A stretch of DNA of 64,000 nt from Muriicola sp041358175 (GTDB lineage: Bacteria; Bacteroidota; Bacteroidia; Flavobacteriales; Flavobacteriaceae). Numbering within the stretch: the first letter of the stretch is position 1; the number at the start of each line of letters is the position of its first letter. Of this stretch, positions 35,643 to 43,955 are shown piece after piece. The notes below the pieces were generated by a model that did not search any database, had not been told where the DNA came from, and saw nothing but the letters and a program-made list of their open reading frames with translations. The DNA lies in the NCBI RefSeq assembly GCF_041358175.1, contig NZ_JBGKBE010000002.1, forward strand, positions 372,001 through 436,000, read 5' to 3'. A program made the translations under genes and the position numbers.

Positions 35643-36481
35643 GAGGTGAGTTTAAAATGTACAGTATCTCCAAAAGTCCTTTGAGCGAGATAATTGGACG
35701 ATTTTTCTGAGAGTTGCAGGATACGTGGATATCCACCTGTTGTCTGGCCATCGCGCATGAGGATAATCAATTTACCCCCGGGAGTTAACTGCACTGTGCC
35801 GGGTAAGGTAGCCGAAGTTAGCATGGCATATTGATGTTCTCCAATTGCTTCCTGGAGCTGATACGCCATTCTGTTGTTCTCTTTTGCGATGGTAAAGGGC
35901 CGACTAAAAAGAATTTCTCGTTGCTCAGCTGACAACAGATCAAATTCAGGAGCTCTACTGACCTCCAGGGTAAGGACCCTATCTATTTCCTCAGGGATCA
36001 CATTTGTGATCTTAGGTTCAAAACTCGTGGTCTCCTCGTAAGGGATTTCCATTCCAGCCAGGAGATGATCTTTTTCGGTAAGGGGAATATAAAATGACCT
36101 GCTGTTTAGTACTTCCGCTGTACTAAATCCACCTTTCACAGCCACATAGGCACGCAGTCCGTTTATATGCCTTCCAAATGCGAGCTTATCTCCAGCAGTT
36201 ACCTTAAAAACGCTGTGATTGTCTATATCTACTTCATTCAACTGGGGAGAAAAATTGGCCCCGGTTATGGAAGCCCATGTGTCTTTTGTAAATTCTAATA
36301 CGGGGCCGGACATGGTAATTTCAAGCACTGCTGCATCTTCTTTATTCTCAAGCATGGCATTAGCCAGTTTAGCAGCGGCCTGATCCATGGCCCCGGAAAC
36401 GGGAACCCCCAAATGCCGCAATCCATACCTCCCATTGTCCTGAATGGTAGTGAAAAATCCGCTTTTTTTAATCTTAAGCAC
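35639..36481 (-). CDS. pxpC: 5-oxoprolinase subunit C (KipA/biotin-dependent carboxyltransferase-like)
   Basis: 280 residues. Motifs: GFFTTIQDNGRYGLRHLGVPVSGAMDQAAAKLAN at the start (described here across residues 8-41), LEITMSGPVLEF, and the C-terminal LTPGGKLIILMRDGQTTGGYPRI. With PxpA and PxpB it forms the ATP-dependent prokaryotic 5-oxoprolinase that opens 5-oxo-L-proline to glutamate. It overlaps pxpB by eight bases and is last in the operon. Confidence 0.9.
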   Translation of the reverse strand: MLKIKKSGFFTTIQDNGRYGLRHLGVPVSGAMDQAAAKLANAMLENKEDAAVLEITMSGPVLEFTKDTWASITGANFSPQLNEVDIDNHSVFKVTAGDKLAFGRHINGLRAYVAVKGGFSTAEVLNSRSFYIPLTEKDHLLAGMEIPYEETTSFEPKITNVIPEEIDRVLTLEVSRAPEFDLLSAEQREILFSRPFTIAKENNRMAYQLQEAIGEHQYAMLTSATLPGTVQLTPGGKLIILMRDGQTTGGYPRILQLSEKSSNYLAQRTFGDTVHFKLTS

Positions 36482-37211
36482 TATTTGATTCTTTAGTTAG
36501 TAAGTCGAGTCCTACCTCAGCCTGAATAGTATGCAAATCGAATTGAGCTCTCGGTATTGAATAAAATTGTACCCTATCACCTACTCTGATTAGACAAGGA
36601 TTTTCCTTTTCTGCGTTAAAAATTGGAACAGGACAATTCCCTATGAGATTCCATCCTCCCGGGCAATCCTGCGGGTACACGCCGGTCTGTTTCCTGGCAA
36701 GGCCTACCGAGCCCTTTTTTACATGAAGTCTGGGTGCCGCCCTTCTGGGTAATACCAATTCTGCCGGAACTCCCCCCAGATAAAGAAATCCTGGTAAAAA
36801 ACCAATTCCATAAACCGTATAGGTAGCCGAAGTATGCAAACTGATGACTTCTTCGATTGTTTTCCCCGTCTGCTCACTTACCTCCTCAAGATCTATCCCG
36901 AATTCCTCGTCATAGCAAACAGGTAACCTCCATAGCCTTGATTCTTGCTTTACCCCTTCTTTTCTCAAAGGGTACAACTTTTGAAGATCAGCAGACAATT
37001 CTTTAAAATCGATTTTACTCTTATTATTTATTAGGGCCAGCGAATTGTATGCAGCAACGAGTTCCCATTGACCCGGACCATAACCTTCACTACGAAGAAA
37101 ATCTTTAAAAGTCAGAATGTCATCGAGGATACTTCTTTCGATCTCTTTTGGCCATTCAATCAGGATCGCCCGTTCGCCAAAAGGTTTAATATGGATGGGG
37201 TAAGAATTCAT
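36474..37211 (-). CDS. pxpB: 5-oxoprolinase subunit B (KipI-like)
   Basis: 245 residues. The N-terminal KPFGERAILIEWP and the C-terminal cyclophilin-like domain are characteristic: YGIGFLPGFLYLGGVPAELVLPRR, KKGSVGLARKQTGVYPQDCPGGWNLIG. Partner of PxpC in the 5-oxoprolinase complex; the B. subtilis homologue was first described as the kinase inhibitor KipI. It overlaps pxpA by four bases. Confidence 0.9.
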   Translation of the reverse strand: MNSYPIHIKPFGERAILIEWPKEIERSILDDILTFKDFLRSEGYGPGQWELVAAYNSLALINNKSKIDFKELSADLQKLYPLRKEGVKQESRLWRLPVCYDEEFGIDLEEVSEQTGKTIEEVISLHTSATYTVYGIGFLPGFLYLGGVPAELVLPRRAAPRLHVKKGSVGLARKQTGVYPQDCPGGWNLIGNCPVPIFNAEKENPCLIRVGDRVQFYSIPRAQFDLHTIQAEVGLDLLTKESNSA

Positions 37212-37954
37212 TTCTTTAAATGAATATTGTGCTTAGGAAATTCCTCGGAAAGATACATTAATATTTCATACGCACTGCTAGTGTCTCCATGAATACAATA
37301 GGTATTTGCTACAATAGGAATAAGACGCCCTGTTATAGTTTTAACGCTTGACTTTCTAATCATTAGTAAGAGGTGTTTTAATACTTCTGATGGATCTGTC
37401 AGCAAGGCAATTTCGGAAGTTCGAGAAACAAGGCTGAGGTCCTCATTATAGTTTCGATCTCCAAAAGCCTCATAGATGCAGTGAAAATCTGATCTTTCAG
37501 CTTCTTCAGCAATAACAGAACCATAAGGCACGAATAGGGACGTACGACTTTTGTATGGTTGGAGAATCTTGAGATACTGTTTTGCTAAAGAACGATTTTT
37601 TGCCAGGTCATTGTAGAGAGCTCCATGCGCTTTGATGTGACTCAGGGCTACCTTGTGTTCAGCGAGGATTGCATCCAGTTTTGCGATCTGAGAAAGGATA
37701 CTTTCACTAAAATCCTCCGGGCTCATTTCAATGCTTTTACGGCCAAAATTTTCCCTGTCAGGGTACGATGGGTGTGCTCCTATACTGACATGATGGGCCA
37801 GAGCCAGTGTGATTACATCCCGCATGGTCTTATCATTTCCCGCATGAGCCCCGCAGGCCAGGTTGCAGGAAGATATATATGGAAAAAGTTTTGCTTCGTT
37901 CCCAAGCCCCTCCCCTACATCACAGTTGATGTCGATTTCCAATTTCTCCATCAT
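37208..37954 (-). CDS. pxpA: 5-oxoprolinase subunit A (LamB/YcsF family)
   Basis: 248 residues. Motifs: IDINCDVGEGLGNE, ISSCNLACGAHAGNDKTMRDVI, ALAHHVSIGAHPSYPDRENFGRK (described across the first 70 residues), LSHIKAHGALYND and a C-terminal YCIHGDTSSAYEI. The metal-dependent barrel subunit of the complex. It overlaps the transporter gene by four bases, so the whole operon is likely coupled. Confidence 0.92.
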   Translation of the reverse strand: MMEKLEIDINCDVGEGLGNEAKLFPYISSCNLACGAHAGNDKTMRDVITLALAHHVSIGAHPSYPDRENFGRKSIEMSPEDFSESILSQIAKLDAILAEHKVALSHIKAHGALYNDLAKNRSLAKQYLKILQPYKSRTSLFVPYGSVIAEEAERSDFHCIYEAFGDRNYNEDLSLVSRTSEIALLTDPSEVLKHLLLMIRKSSVKTITGRLIPIVANTYCIHGDTSSAYEILMYLSEEFPKHNIHLKK

Positions 37955-39141
37955 GAACTTATTACAGACCAGATACTCTTTACACCTAAGGAAATTATTA
38001 GCAACAGAAAGATCAGCCCAAGAATATTCTGCCAGATTTTATTCTTGTAAATGCCCATAAGTGATCTTTTATTGACTATCCATAACAGGAAGATACATAT
38101 AACAGGTAGCAATAATCCATTTGCCACCTGGGCAAATTTAATGATCTCGATAGGCTTCAGATTGAGAGACTGGAAAGAAACCCCAGCCAACAATACAGAT
38201 GCCCATACAGCACGAAAGCGCCAGGATTTAAAGCTGCTATCCCAGTTAAAGCAACTTGCTGTAACATAAGCCGCTGCCAGAGGGGCAGTAATTGCCGAGG
38301 TAATACCTGCAGCGAACAAACCTACCCCCAAAAAGTATTTTGAGGATGTACCATAGAGAGGCTCCAGCCCTTTGGCCAGATCGAGTCCACTACTTACTTC
38401 GGTGAGCTGACTAGATGCAGCCGCGATTACAATCGCGATTGAAATCAATCCGCCAAGACCTATGGAAAGGATGGTATCCCACCTGATGGCTTTTAAATCA
38501 TCTATTGAATTCCACTTTTCACTCACCAGAGATGCGTGTAAAAATAAATTATAAGGTACGACGGTGGTTCCAATCAACGCCACTACCGTCAGCAGACTAC
38601 CTTCTGGTAAGGAAGGAGAAAAGAGTCCGGACAGAATGGAGGATACTTCAGGTTTGGTGAGGATGGCGGCCAGAATAAATGAAATGCTCATCATCATGAC
38701 AAGACCTACAAATATCTTTTCCAGCATTTTATATGAACCGGCAAACAGCAATACAAAGGCACAGCCGCCGATAAGCCAGGAATACCAGGGCGAGGGTTCG
38801 CTACCCAGCAGTGCCTCCAACCCAAGAACGGCGCCTCCTATATTTCCCGCTTCATAGGCCGCATTCCCTACAACAATGGCCGCTAAAATTATTCCAAGAA
38901 CTGAGACACGTATCCACGGACGTGTTAATTCTTCCCTGATACTGGCTGTCAGACCTTTTTTTGTAAGGATACCCACCCTCGCTGCCATTTCCTGAAACAT
39001 CATAGTCGTGGCAATGGAAAGGAGCATAGCCCATAAAAGGGTAAAACCAAACCCTACCCCGGCTAGGGTACAGGCCGCTATAGTTCCCGGGCCCACAAAA
39101 GCTGCCGCAATGAGAAATCCGGGACCAATTTTCTTAAACAC
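37951..39141 (-). CDS. Nramp-like transporter linked to 5-oxoprolinase, lacking metal-ligand motifs
   Basis: 396 residues and about 11 membrane helices of the Nramp/LeuT fold. The first helix aligns with Nramp proteins, but the canonical D-P-G-N is G-P-G-T here (AAAFVGPGTIAACTLAG). The helix 6 M-P-H is V-P-Y (TTVVPYNLFLHASLV). In Nramp metal transporters the Asp, Asn and Met of these motifs bind the metal, so all three side-chain ligands are missing. It is first in the operon with pxpABC, as YcsG is near ycsF/kipIA in Bacillus subtilis. Uptake of 5-oxoproline or another organic solute is an inference; database annotation is likely to say divalent metal transporter. Confidence 0.8.
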   Translation of the reverse strand: MFKKIGPGFLIAAAFVGPGTIAACTLAGVGFGFTLLWAMLLSIATTMMFQEMAARVGILTKKGLTASIREELTRPWIRVSVLGIILAAIVVGNAAYEAGNIGGAVLGLEALLGSEPSPWYSWLIGGCAFVLLFAGSYKMLEKIFVGLVMMMSISFILAAILTKPEVSSILSGLFSPSLPEGSLLTVVALIGTTVVPYNLFLHASLVSEKWNSIDDLKAIRWDTILSIGLGGLISIAIVIAAASSQLTEVSSGLDLAKGLEPLYGTSSKYFLGVGLFAAGITSAITAPLAAAYVTASCFNWDSSFKSWRFRAVWASVLLAGVSFQSLNLKPIEIIKFAQVANGLLLPVICIFLLWIVNKRSLMGIYKNKIWQNILGLIFLLLIISLGVKSIWSVISS

Positions 39142-39169
39142 AAAAAAGTAATTAGAGTGAAATGTACAT

Positions 39170-39177
39170 CAAAGTTA
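39170..39177 (-). promoter_or_regulatory. Candidate -7 element of the transporter-pxpABC operon
   Basis: TAACTTTG on the minus strand, a perfect TAnnTTTG match, about 29 bases before the transporter ATG. TTTG 16 bases further upstream is too close for a standard -33. The direct repeats at 39243-39275 lie about 65 bases upstream of it. Confidence 0.45.
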
Positions 39178-39242
39178 AAACTTAACCGAATTTCAAAGAG
39201 AATCACCCCTCTAAAAAGAAAATTAAATGTTAAAAAAAGTGT

Positions 39243-39275
39243 AGTTCGTCTAAAATAATGCAGTTCGTCTAAAAT
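39243..39275. repeat. Pair of 14-bp direct repeats in a divergent intergenic region; possible operator
   Basis: AGTTCGTCTAAAAT occurs exactly at 39243-39256 and again at 39262-39275, a 19-base period. Two same-direction sites on nearly the same helix face, between the divergent transporter-pxp operon and the gene at 39359, fit a regulator that binds direct repeats, such as a LytTR-type protein. No regulator gene is present in the window, so the protein is unknown. Confidence 0.5.
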
Positions 39276-39358
39276 CCGGATGCCGTTTATCGATAACTCA
39301 AAATAAACCTCAATTCTTCAGGTTATAATAAACCCAAATCAATTTTGACCTACCCTGC

Positions 39359-39802
39359 ATGAACTGTTTAGAATGTAACAAAGAATTGAGCTATCTCGAC
39401 CATAAAAGCTCCATGGAAATTTACGGTGTGGAATTATGTGGAAAGCATAAAACCAGGATAGACAGACTTATTAAGTCGAACAATACCCCCCTTGCTGCCA
39501 TACAACTTTACTATGCTTTAAAAGAAGTTGGCGTCTATCCTATGCTCGAATGGTGGGATGGAAAGAAGTCCGTCGATATCGCAATTTCCAGAGTGAAACT
39601 CAATATTCAAATTGACACTGAGTATCAGATGCTTACTCATGAACAGGCTATGAACAATCTTGAAGAAACCATGCACTCCTTTAAAAATGGTTTTACCACT
39701 ATTCGAATTCCCCATGTGGTAATCAAGCATTATTTGCAGGAAACCGTTGAGAGTATTGTGGGAATCATAGAAGGCCTCAAGGTCAATGTAAAAGTCATTT
39801 AA
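39359..39802 (+). CDS. Small protein with a zinc-ribbon-like N-terminus and nuclease-fold-like core, function unknown
   Basis: 147 residues. It begins MNCLECNKELSY with C-x2-C, and another Cys follows in GVELCGKH, a likely zinc site. Residues about 50-100 resemble the core of Vsr/DUF559-like PD-(D/E)xK proteins: LYYALKEVGVYPMLEWWDGKKS, then VDIAISRVKLNIQID in the place of the usual D and E-x-D motifs. The second acidic position reads Q-I-D rather than E-I-D, so catalysis is doubtful. TCAATTTTG about 12 bases upstream may be the promoter. Standing between two promoter regions, it has no clear partner. Confidence 0.65.
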   Translation: MNCLECNKELSYLDHKSSMEIYGVELCGKHKTRIDRLIKSNNTPLAAIQLYYALKEVGVYPMLEWWDGKKSVDIAISRVKLNIQIDTEYQMLTHEQAMNNLEETMHSFKNGFTTIRIPHVVIKHYLQETVESIVGIIEGLKVNVKVI

Positions 39803-39832
39803 TCATTCAGGGGCAAACTGAAAACAAAGACT

Positions 39833-40123
39833 ATGCAACACGAAAGCAAGTACACCTCAAAGTCGTATAACCTAAGTAAACTCATCCTGGTTTTATTAAC
39901 CGTGGCTGCATTGGCGGTTATGATTAACACAAATCCGGTTATTTCGCGTTTTCTGTTTGGATTGCCAGTAGTACTGTCCGGCTTATTGGGAATTGTTGGT
40001 GTTATTATCCTCTATAAAGGGCGTAATGAGCCTATAGATGAAAAGAAGATCATTGCCTTTATCGTCAACACTGCAATGGTCTTGCTGATTATTGCCATCT
40101 TTATATCTAATACACTTTATTAA
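39833..40123 (+). CDS. Small three-helix membrane protein, function unknown
   Basis: 96 residues with three predicted membrane helices, at about 15-34, 42-63 and 72-95 (the last IIAFIVNTAMVLLIIAIF). The N-terminus is polar. No family recognised. It follows the gene at 39359 after 30 bases and is probably cotranscribed with it. Confidence 0.65.
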   Translation: MQHESKYTSKSYNLSKLILVLLTVAALAVMINTNPVISRFLFGLPVVLSGLLGIVGVIILYKGRNEPIDEKKIIAFIVNTAMVLLIIAIFISNTLY

Positions 40124-40276
40124 TGCCTCCGGGCATACGGCCCGAATTTCCACCTAAAGATTTTTTACTGAAGACAATTTGGTCTTCTTCTCCTGGGTTT
40201 TGTCGCACATCATTTTTTGATGTAAGCGAATCAATCTGCTGGGAAAATTTGTATCTTCTTCTGCAAATTCCCGGAT

Positions 40277-41389
40277 ATGAAAAATATAGACAGACGACAG
40301 TGGTTAAAAACTATGGGACTAACCTCTGGCTTTACGTTGATGGGAGGGCTTAGTGTTGCGGCCTTCGAATCGACATTTCCATCAAGACCGCTGGCCTTTC
40401 CTATTAAACTTAGTTCGAATGAAAATCCTTACGGGCCTTCGGAAAATGTTAGGACGGTCATAAAGAACAGCTTTGACATTGCCTGCCGATACCCTTTTGA
40501 ATATCTCAGAAAGCTGGTACAGGAAATAGCAGACAAAGAAGGGGTATCCAAAGACTGTATTGTAGTTACGGGTGGTTCTACAGAGGGGCTTAAAGCAACC
40601 GGACTCCTATATGGTTTGCACAATGGAGAAGTAATCGCAGCCGATCCTACTTTTCAATCTCTTTTAAGGTATGCTGAATATTTTGGAGCGTACGTACACC
40701 GGGTACCACTTAATGACAAATTAGAACACGACCTGGAAGCGATGGCGAAGCGGATAACTAGTAAGACGCGACTAATATTCCTCTGCAACCCCAACAATCC
40801 TACAGGCACCCTGATCGAAAAAAATAAGCTTCGCGACTTCTGTCTTTCAAATGATGACAAGGCGGTGATCTTCAGTGATGAGGCTTATTACGACTTTATT
40901 ATGGAGCCCGATTACCCTTCGATGGTTGAACTTGTAAAACAAGACCGGAATGTGATCGTATCCAAAACCTTTTCCAAAGTCTACGGGCTCGCAGGTATGC
41001 GTATAGGATATCTGGTTGCTCGACCAGATATAGCCGACAGATTAAAAAAGACGGTTATGGCCAACACCAATGTCCTCGCCATTGAAGCAGCGCGCGAAGC
41101 CCTTCGGGATGATGAATTCTATAAATTCAGTTTGAAAATGAACACAGAGGCAAAAGCGCATATCTATTCTACGCTGGACGACCTCGGCCTTAGCTATATC
41201 CCCTCCCATACGAACTTTGTATTTTTTAAAACAGGAATTCCTATTCAGGAGTTAATCGGAAAAATGGGCCAACACGATATACAAATTGGCCGGCCATTCC
41301 CTCCGCTTACAGAATGGGCCCGCATAAGCACGGGAACGATCGATGAAGTAAAGGCGTTTGGAACAGCCCTGCGAAAGGTGATGGTCTGA
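40277..41389 (+). CDS. Class I/II PLP-dependent aminotransferase (histidinol-phosphate aminotransferase-like) with a Tat-like leader
   Basis: 370 residues. Residues 5-31 read like a twin-arginine signal: D-RR-QWLK followed by a hydrophobic stretch (TSGFTLMGGLSVAAF). The fold then starts with KLSSNENPYGPSENV. Other motifs are VTGGSTEGLKATGLLYG, CNPNNPTGTLIEKN, FSDEAYYDFIM and the PLP lysine in VSKTFSKVYGLAGMRIGY. HisC-like enzymes are normally cytoplasmic, so export with its cofactor is inferred. Substrate unknown. No his genes are nearby. Confidence 0.85.
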   Translation: MKNIDRRQWLKTMGLTSGFTLMGGLSVAAFESTFPSRPLAFPIKLSSNENPYGPSENVRTVIKNSFDIACRYPFEYLRKLVQEIADKEGVSKDCIVVTGGSTEGLKATGLLYGLHNGEVIAADPTFQSLLRYAEYFGAYVHRVPLNDKLEHDLEAMAKRITSKTRLIFLCNPNNPTGTLIEKNKLRDFCLSNDDKAVIFSDEAYYDFIMEPDYPSMVELVKQDRNVIVSKTFSKVYGLAGMRIGYLVARPDIADRLKKTVMANTNVLAIEAAREALRDDEFYKFSLKMNTEAKAHIYSTLDDLGLSYIPSHTNFVFFKTGIPIQELIGKMGQHDIQIGRPFPPLTEWARISTGTIDEVKAFGTALRKVMV

Positions 41390-41399
41390 CAAAGTATCT

Positions 41400-43955
41400 C
41401 TATCTACTTTCTGATCGAAGCACCTCTAATGGTGGTGTATTAAGAACAGCACGACTATTAAGTAAACCTATGACTATGACCAGGATGGTCAGTAGGGGTA
41501 GCAAGATGTAAAAGGGTTCCCCGGAAGGGATAAAGGGTTCCTCAAAAACAAGCTGGGCCAAAAAGAAGCTTCCCACAAGGGATAATAAAATCCCTGTTAA
41601 ACTTCCTAGTATCCCTAAAAAAGCATATTCGTAAAAGGAGATTTTAAGCAATTGCAGGTTCTGAGCTCCCAGTGTTCTGAGCAAAACACTTTCCTTAATC
41701 CGCTGGTACTTGCTGGTACGTACCGCCCCGATCAGAACAATAATTCCTGTTAGGATACTGAGGAATGCCATAAAATTAATGACAAGACCGATCTTTTCAA
41801 GGATACCCTCCAGGAGCGAAAGGATCTGACGCAGGTCGATTATCGATATATTCGGATATAGATTTACCAGGCTACGCTGAAGCTCTGCCGATTGTGAATC
41901 GTCTGAGGTCCGCGTGGAAACCACATGGAACTTTGGAGCATCTTCTAAAACGCCGCTGGGAAAAAGCACAGAAAAATTTAGCTGAATTCGCCCCCAGTCG
42001 ACCTCCCTTATACTGGCAATTTCCGTTTCAAGTAGTACCCCTTGTACATTAAAGCTTACCCTGTCTCCTACTTCAACCCTGGCATCATTAGCAAAATTTT
42101 CAGCTATAGAAATAGGGATCACCTCAGAATCACCCGCCTCTCCTATCCAGGTGCCTGATCTGATGGTTTCAGATGCAATCAGAGAGTCCCTGTATGTCAC
42201 CCTGAATTCATGATTAAGGACCCATCTTCCAATATTAGAAGTGGTGTCATTCCTGATCTCATTGACCGGTCTACCATTAATGCCTTCAACACGCATAGTG
42301 ATGATGGGAATATTGTTAAGGACCGGAATACCTTTTTTTTCAATAGTATTATTGACTTCCTCAACCTGATCGCTTTGTACATCAAGAAGGATAATATTCG
42401 GACTTTCATCATTATCTCCCAGGGCAACTTTGGAGAGGAGGATATCTTTTGAAAAAAACAAGGTGCTTATTAAAAAGGCCCCTACCCCGATTGACAATAA
42501 CAAAATGGATGTTTGGTTTTGCGGCCTGAAAAGATTGAGGAGACTCTGGCGAAAACAAAATCCAAGATGATCAGGAAAATATCGTTTCACGGCCCAGATC
42601 AGTAGGTGAGCCATGCCGTAAAGGAGGGCGAACGAGATCAGAAGGCCTACAATAAAAAATATTGCATAACGCCAATTATCTAGGATATTCAGGGCAAATA
42701 CCACTAAAAAGAAGAATATGATTCCAAGCACGAGGAGTTGCGCCTTCCCTGTCCTAATATCTTCACCTTCCTGAATCCTCAAGACCGATAAAGGGGAAAC
42801 ATACCATGTTTTTAACAATGGGAGAAGGGCAAAGGCTACTGACATCAGAACGCCAAGAAGGAGTCCGAGAAAAACAGCAGGATAGGAAAGGGTAATTTCT
42901 ACATCTACCGGCAGGTAATCCTGCAACAGAAAGGGAGCCGACATCTGTAAAGCAACACCGCTTGCTGTACCCAGAATACCCCCTAATGCCCCTAATCCTG
43001 CAACCTGAATAAGAAAAATCTTAAAGGTTTGCTTTCGGGTGGCTCCCATACACTTCAATACTGCAATGGAACGGAGCTTTCCCCTGATATATACGTGGAT
43101 GGCGCTTGCTATACCAACACAACCCAGAAGAAGTGCGATAAAAGCAACAATATTGAGGAATTTACCAAAATTATTGTACCGTCTTCCAAGCCTCCTGCTT
43201 TCATCCAGATGAGTATCCATATCGGCCCCCTCAGCGTCTAGTCGGGGATCAATGGCTTCATACAGAACTTCCAAATCCTGATTCTTTTCAGCGATGAAAT
43301 AATATTTATACTCCACCCTGCTTCCTCGCTGCAGCAAACCAGTTTCCATGATTTTTTCATAGGGTATATAAACGGCCGGGGCAACACTGCTGCTGAGAGC
43401 AGATCGGCCCGGAACGGCATTAAGTGCACCTTCTATTGGCAAAATTATATTTCCAACTTTAATACTATCACCAGGGACCAGGCCATATTGCAGCATGACA
43501 GTGGCGTCGACCAGGGCGCCACCTCTTTGCTGAAAAGAAGTTGCTGCCGAAGGGGGATCTGTTTCCAGTTCTCCGTAAAATGGGAATCCTCCTTCCACAC
43601 CGAGTATTTGCACCAGTTTATTTGAATTTTTTGAAGGAAAGACGGCCATGGAGGCAAAATTGATCTCACGACTATCCGCACCGCCCAATGAATCCATGAT
43701 TTGTACAACAACCTCATTGGGTTTCTGATTACTGTCGATAACATAGTCTGCACCCATAAGGGCTTTTGACTGACTATTAATACTATCCGTAAGATTATTC
43801 CCGAACGATTGAATTGCGACAAGGGCTGCAATCCCTATCACAATTGATGACATAAAAAGAAAAAGCTTCCCCGCATTGGAACGCAGATCACGCCAGGCCA
43901 TAAGAAAAAGCCATGAAACACCTGGATTACCGGATGGTTGTTTTTGAAGGTTCAC
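41400..43955 (-). CDS. YbbP-like FtsX-family ABC transporter permease
   Basis: 851 residues. It has about ten membrane helices in the layout of YbbP: one N-terminal helix (LFLFMSSIVIGIAALVAIQSF), a large periplasmic domain, a FtsX-type block of helices, a second periplasmic domain and a C-terminal block. Signatures include RGKLRSIAVLKCMGATRKQTF and RIKESVLLRTLGAQNLQLL, the two FtsX-like cytoplasmic loops. The GTG start at 43955 overlaps the stop of the ATPase gene by one base. Predicted to extract or move lipophilic compounds across the inner membrane. Confidence 0.85.
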   Translation of the reverse strand: MNLQKQPSGNPGVSWLFLMAWRDLRSNAGKLFLFMSSIVIGIAALVAIQSFGNNLTDSINSQSKALMGADYVIDSNQKPNEVVVQIMDSLGGADSREINFASMAVFPSKNSNKLVQILGVEGGFPFYGELETDPPSAATSFQQRGGALVDATVMLQYGLVPGDSIKVGNIILPIEGALNAVPGRSALSSSVAPAVYIPYEKIMETGLLQRGSRVEYKYYFIAEKNQDLEVLYEAIDPRLDAEGADMDTHLDESRRLGRRYNNFGKFLNIVAFIALLLGCVGIASAIHVYIRGKLRSIAVLKCMGATRKQTFKIFLIQVAGLGALGGILGTASGVALQMSAPFLLQDYLPVDVEITLSYPAVFLGLLLGVLMSVAFALLPLLKTWYVSPLSVLRIQEGEDIRTGKAQLLVLGIIFFFLVVFALNILDNWRYAIFFIVGLLISFALLYGMAHLLIWAVKRYFPDHLGFCFRQSLLNLFRPQNQTSILLLSIGVGAFLISTLFFSKDILLSKVALGDNDESPNIILLDVQSDQVEEVNNTIEKKGIPVLNNIPIITMRVEGINGRPVNEIRNDTTSNIGRWVLNHEFRVTYRDSLIASETIRSGTWIGEAGDSEVIPISIAENFANDARVEVGDRVSFNVQGVLLETEIASIREVDWGRIQLNFSVLFPSGVLEDAPKFHVVSTRTSDDSQSAELQRSLVNLYPNISIIDLRQILSLLEGILEKIGLVINFMAFLSILTGIIVLIGAVRTSKYQRIKESVLLRTLGAQNLQLLKISFYEYAFLGILGSLTGILLSLVGSFFLAQLVFEEPFIPSGEPFYILLPLLTILVIVIGLLNSRAVLNTPPLEVLRSESR

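Noticed and set aside
43445..43831. 128-codon minus-strand frame inside the YbbP-like permease gene
   Set aside because: Alternative frame of the permease coding region on the same strand; no separate start signal and no recognisable domain.
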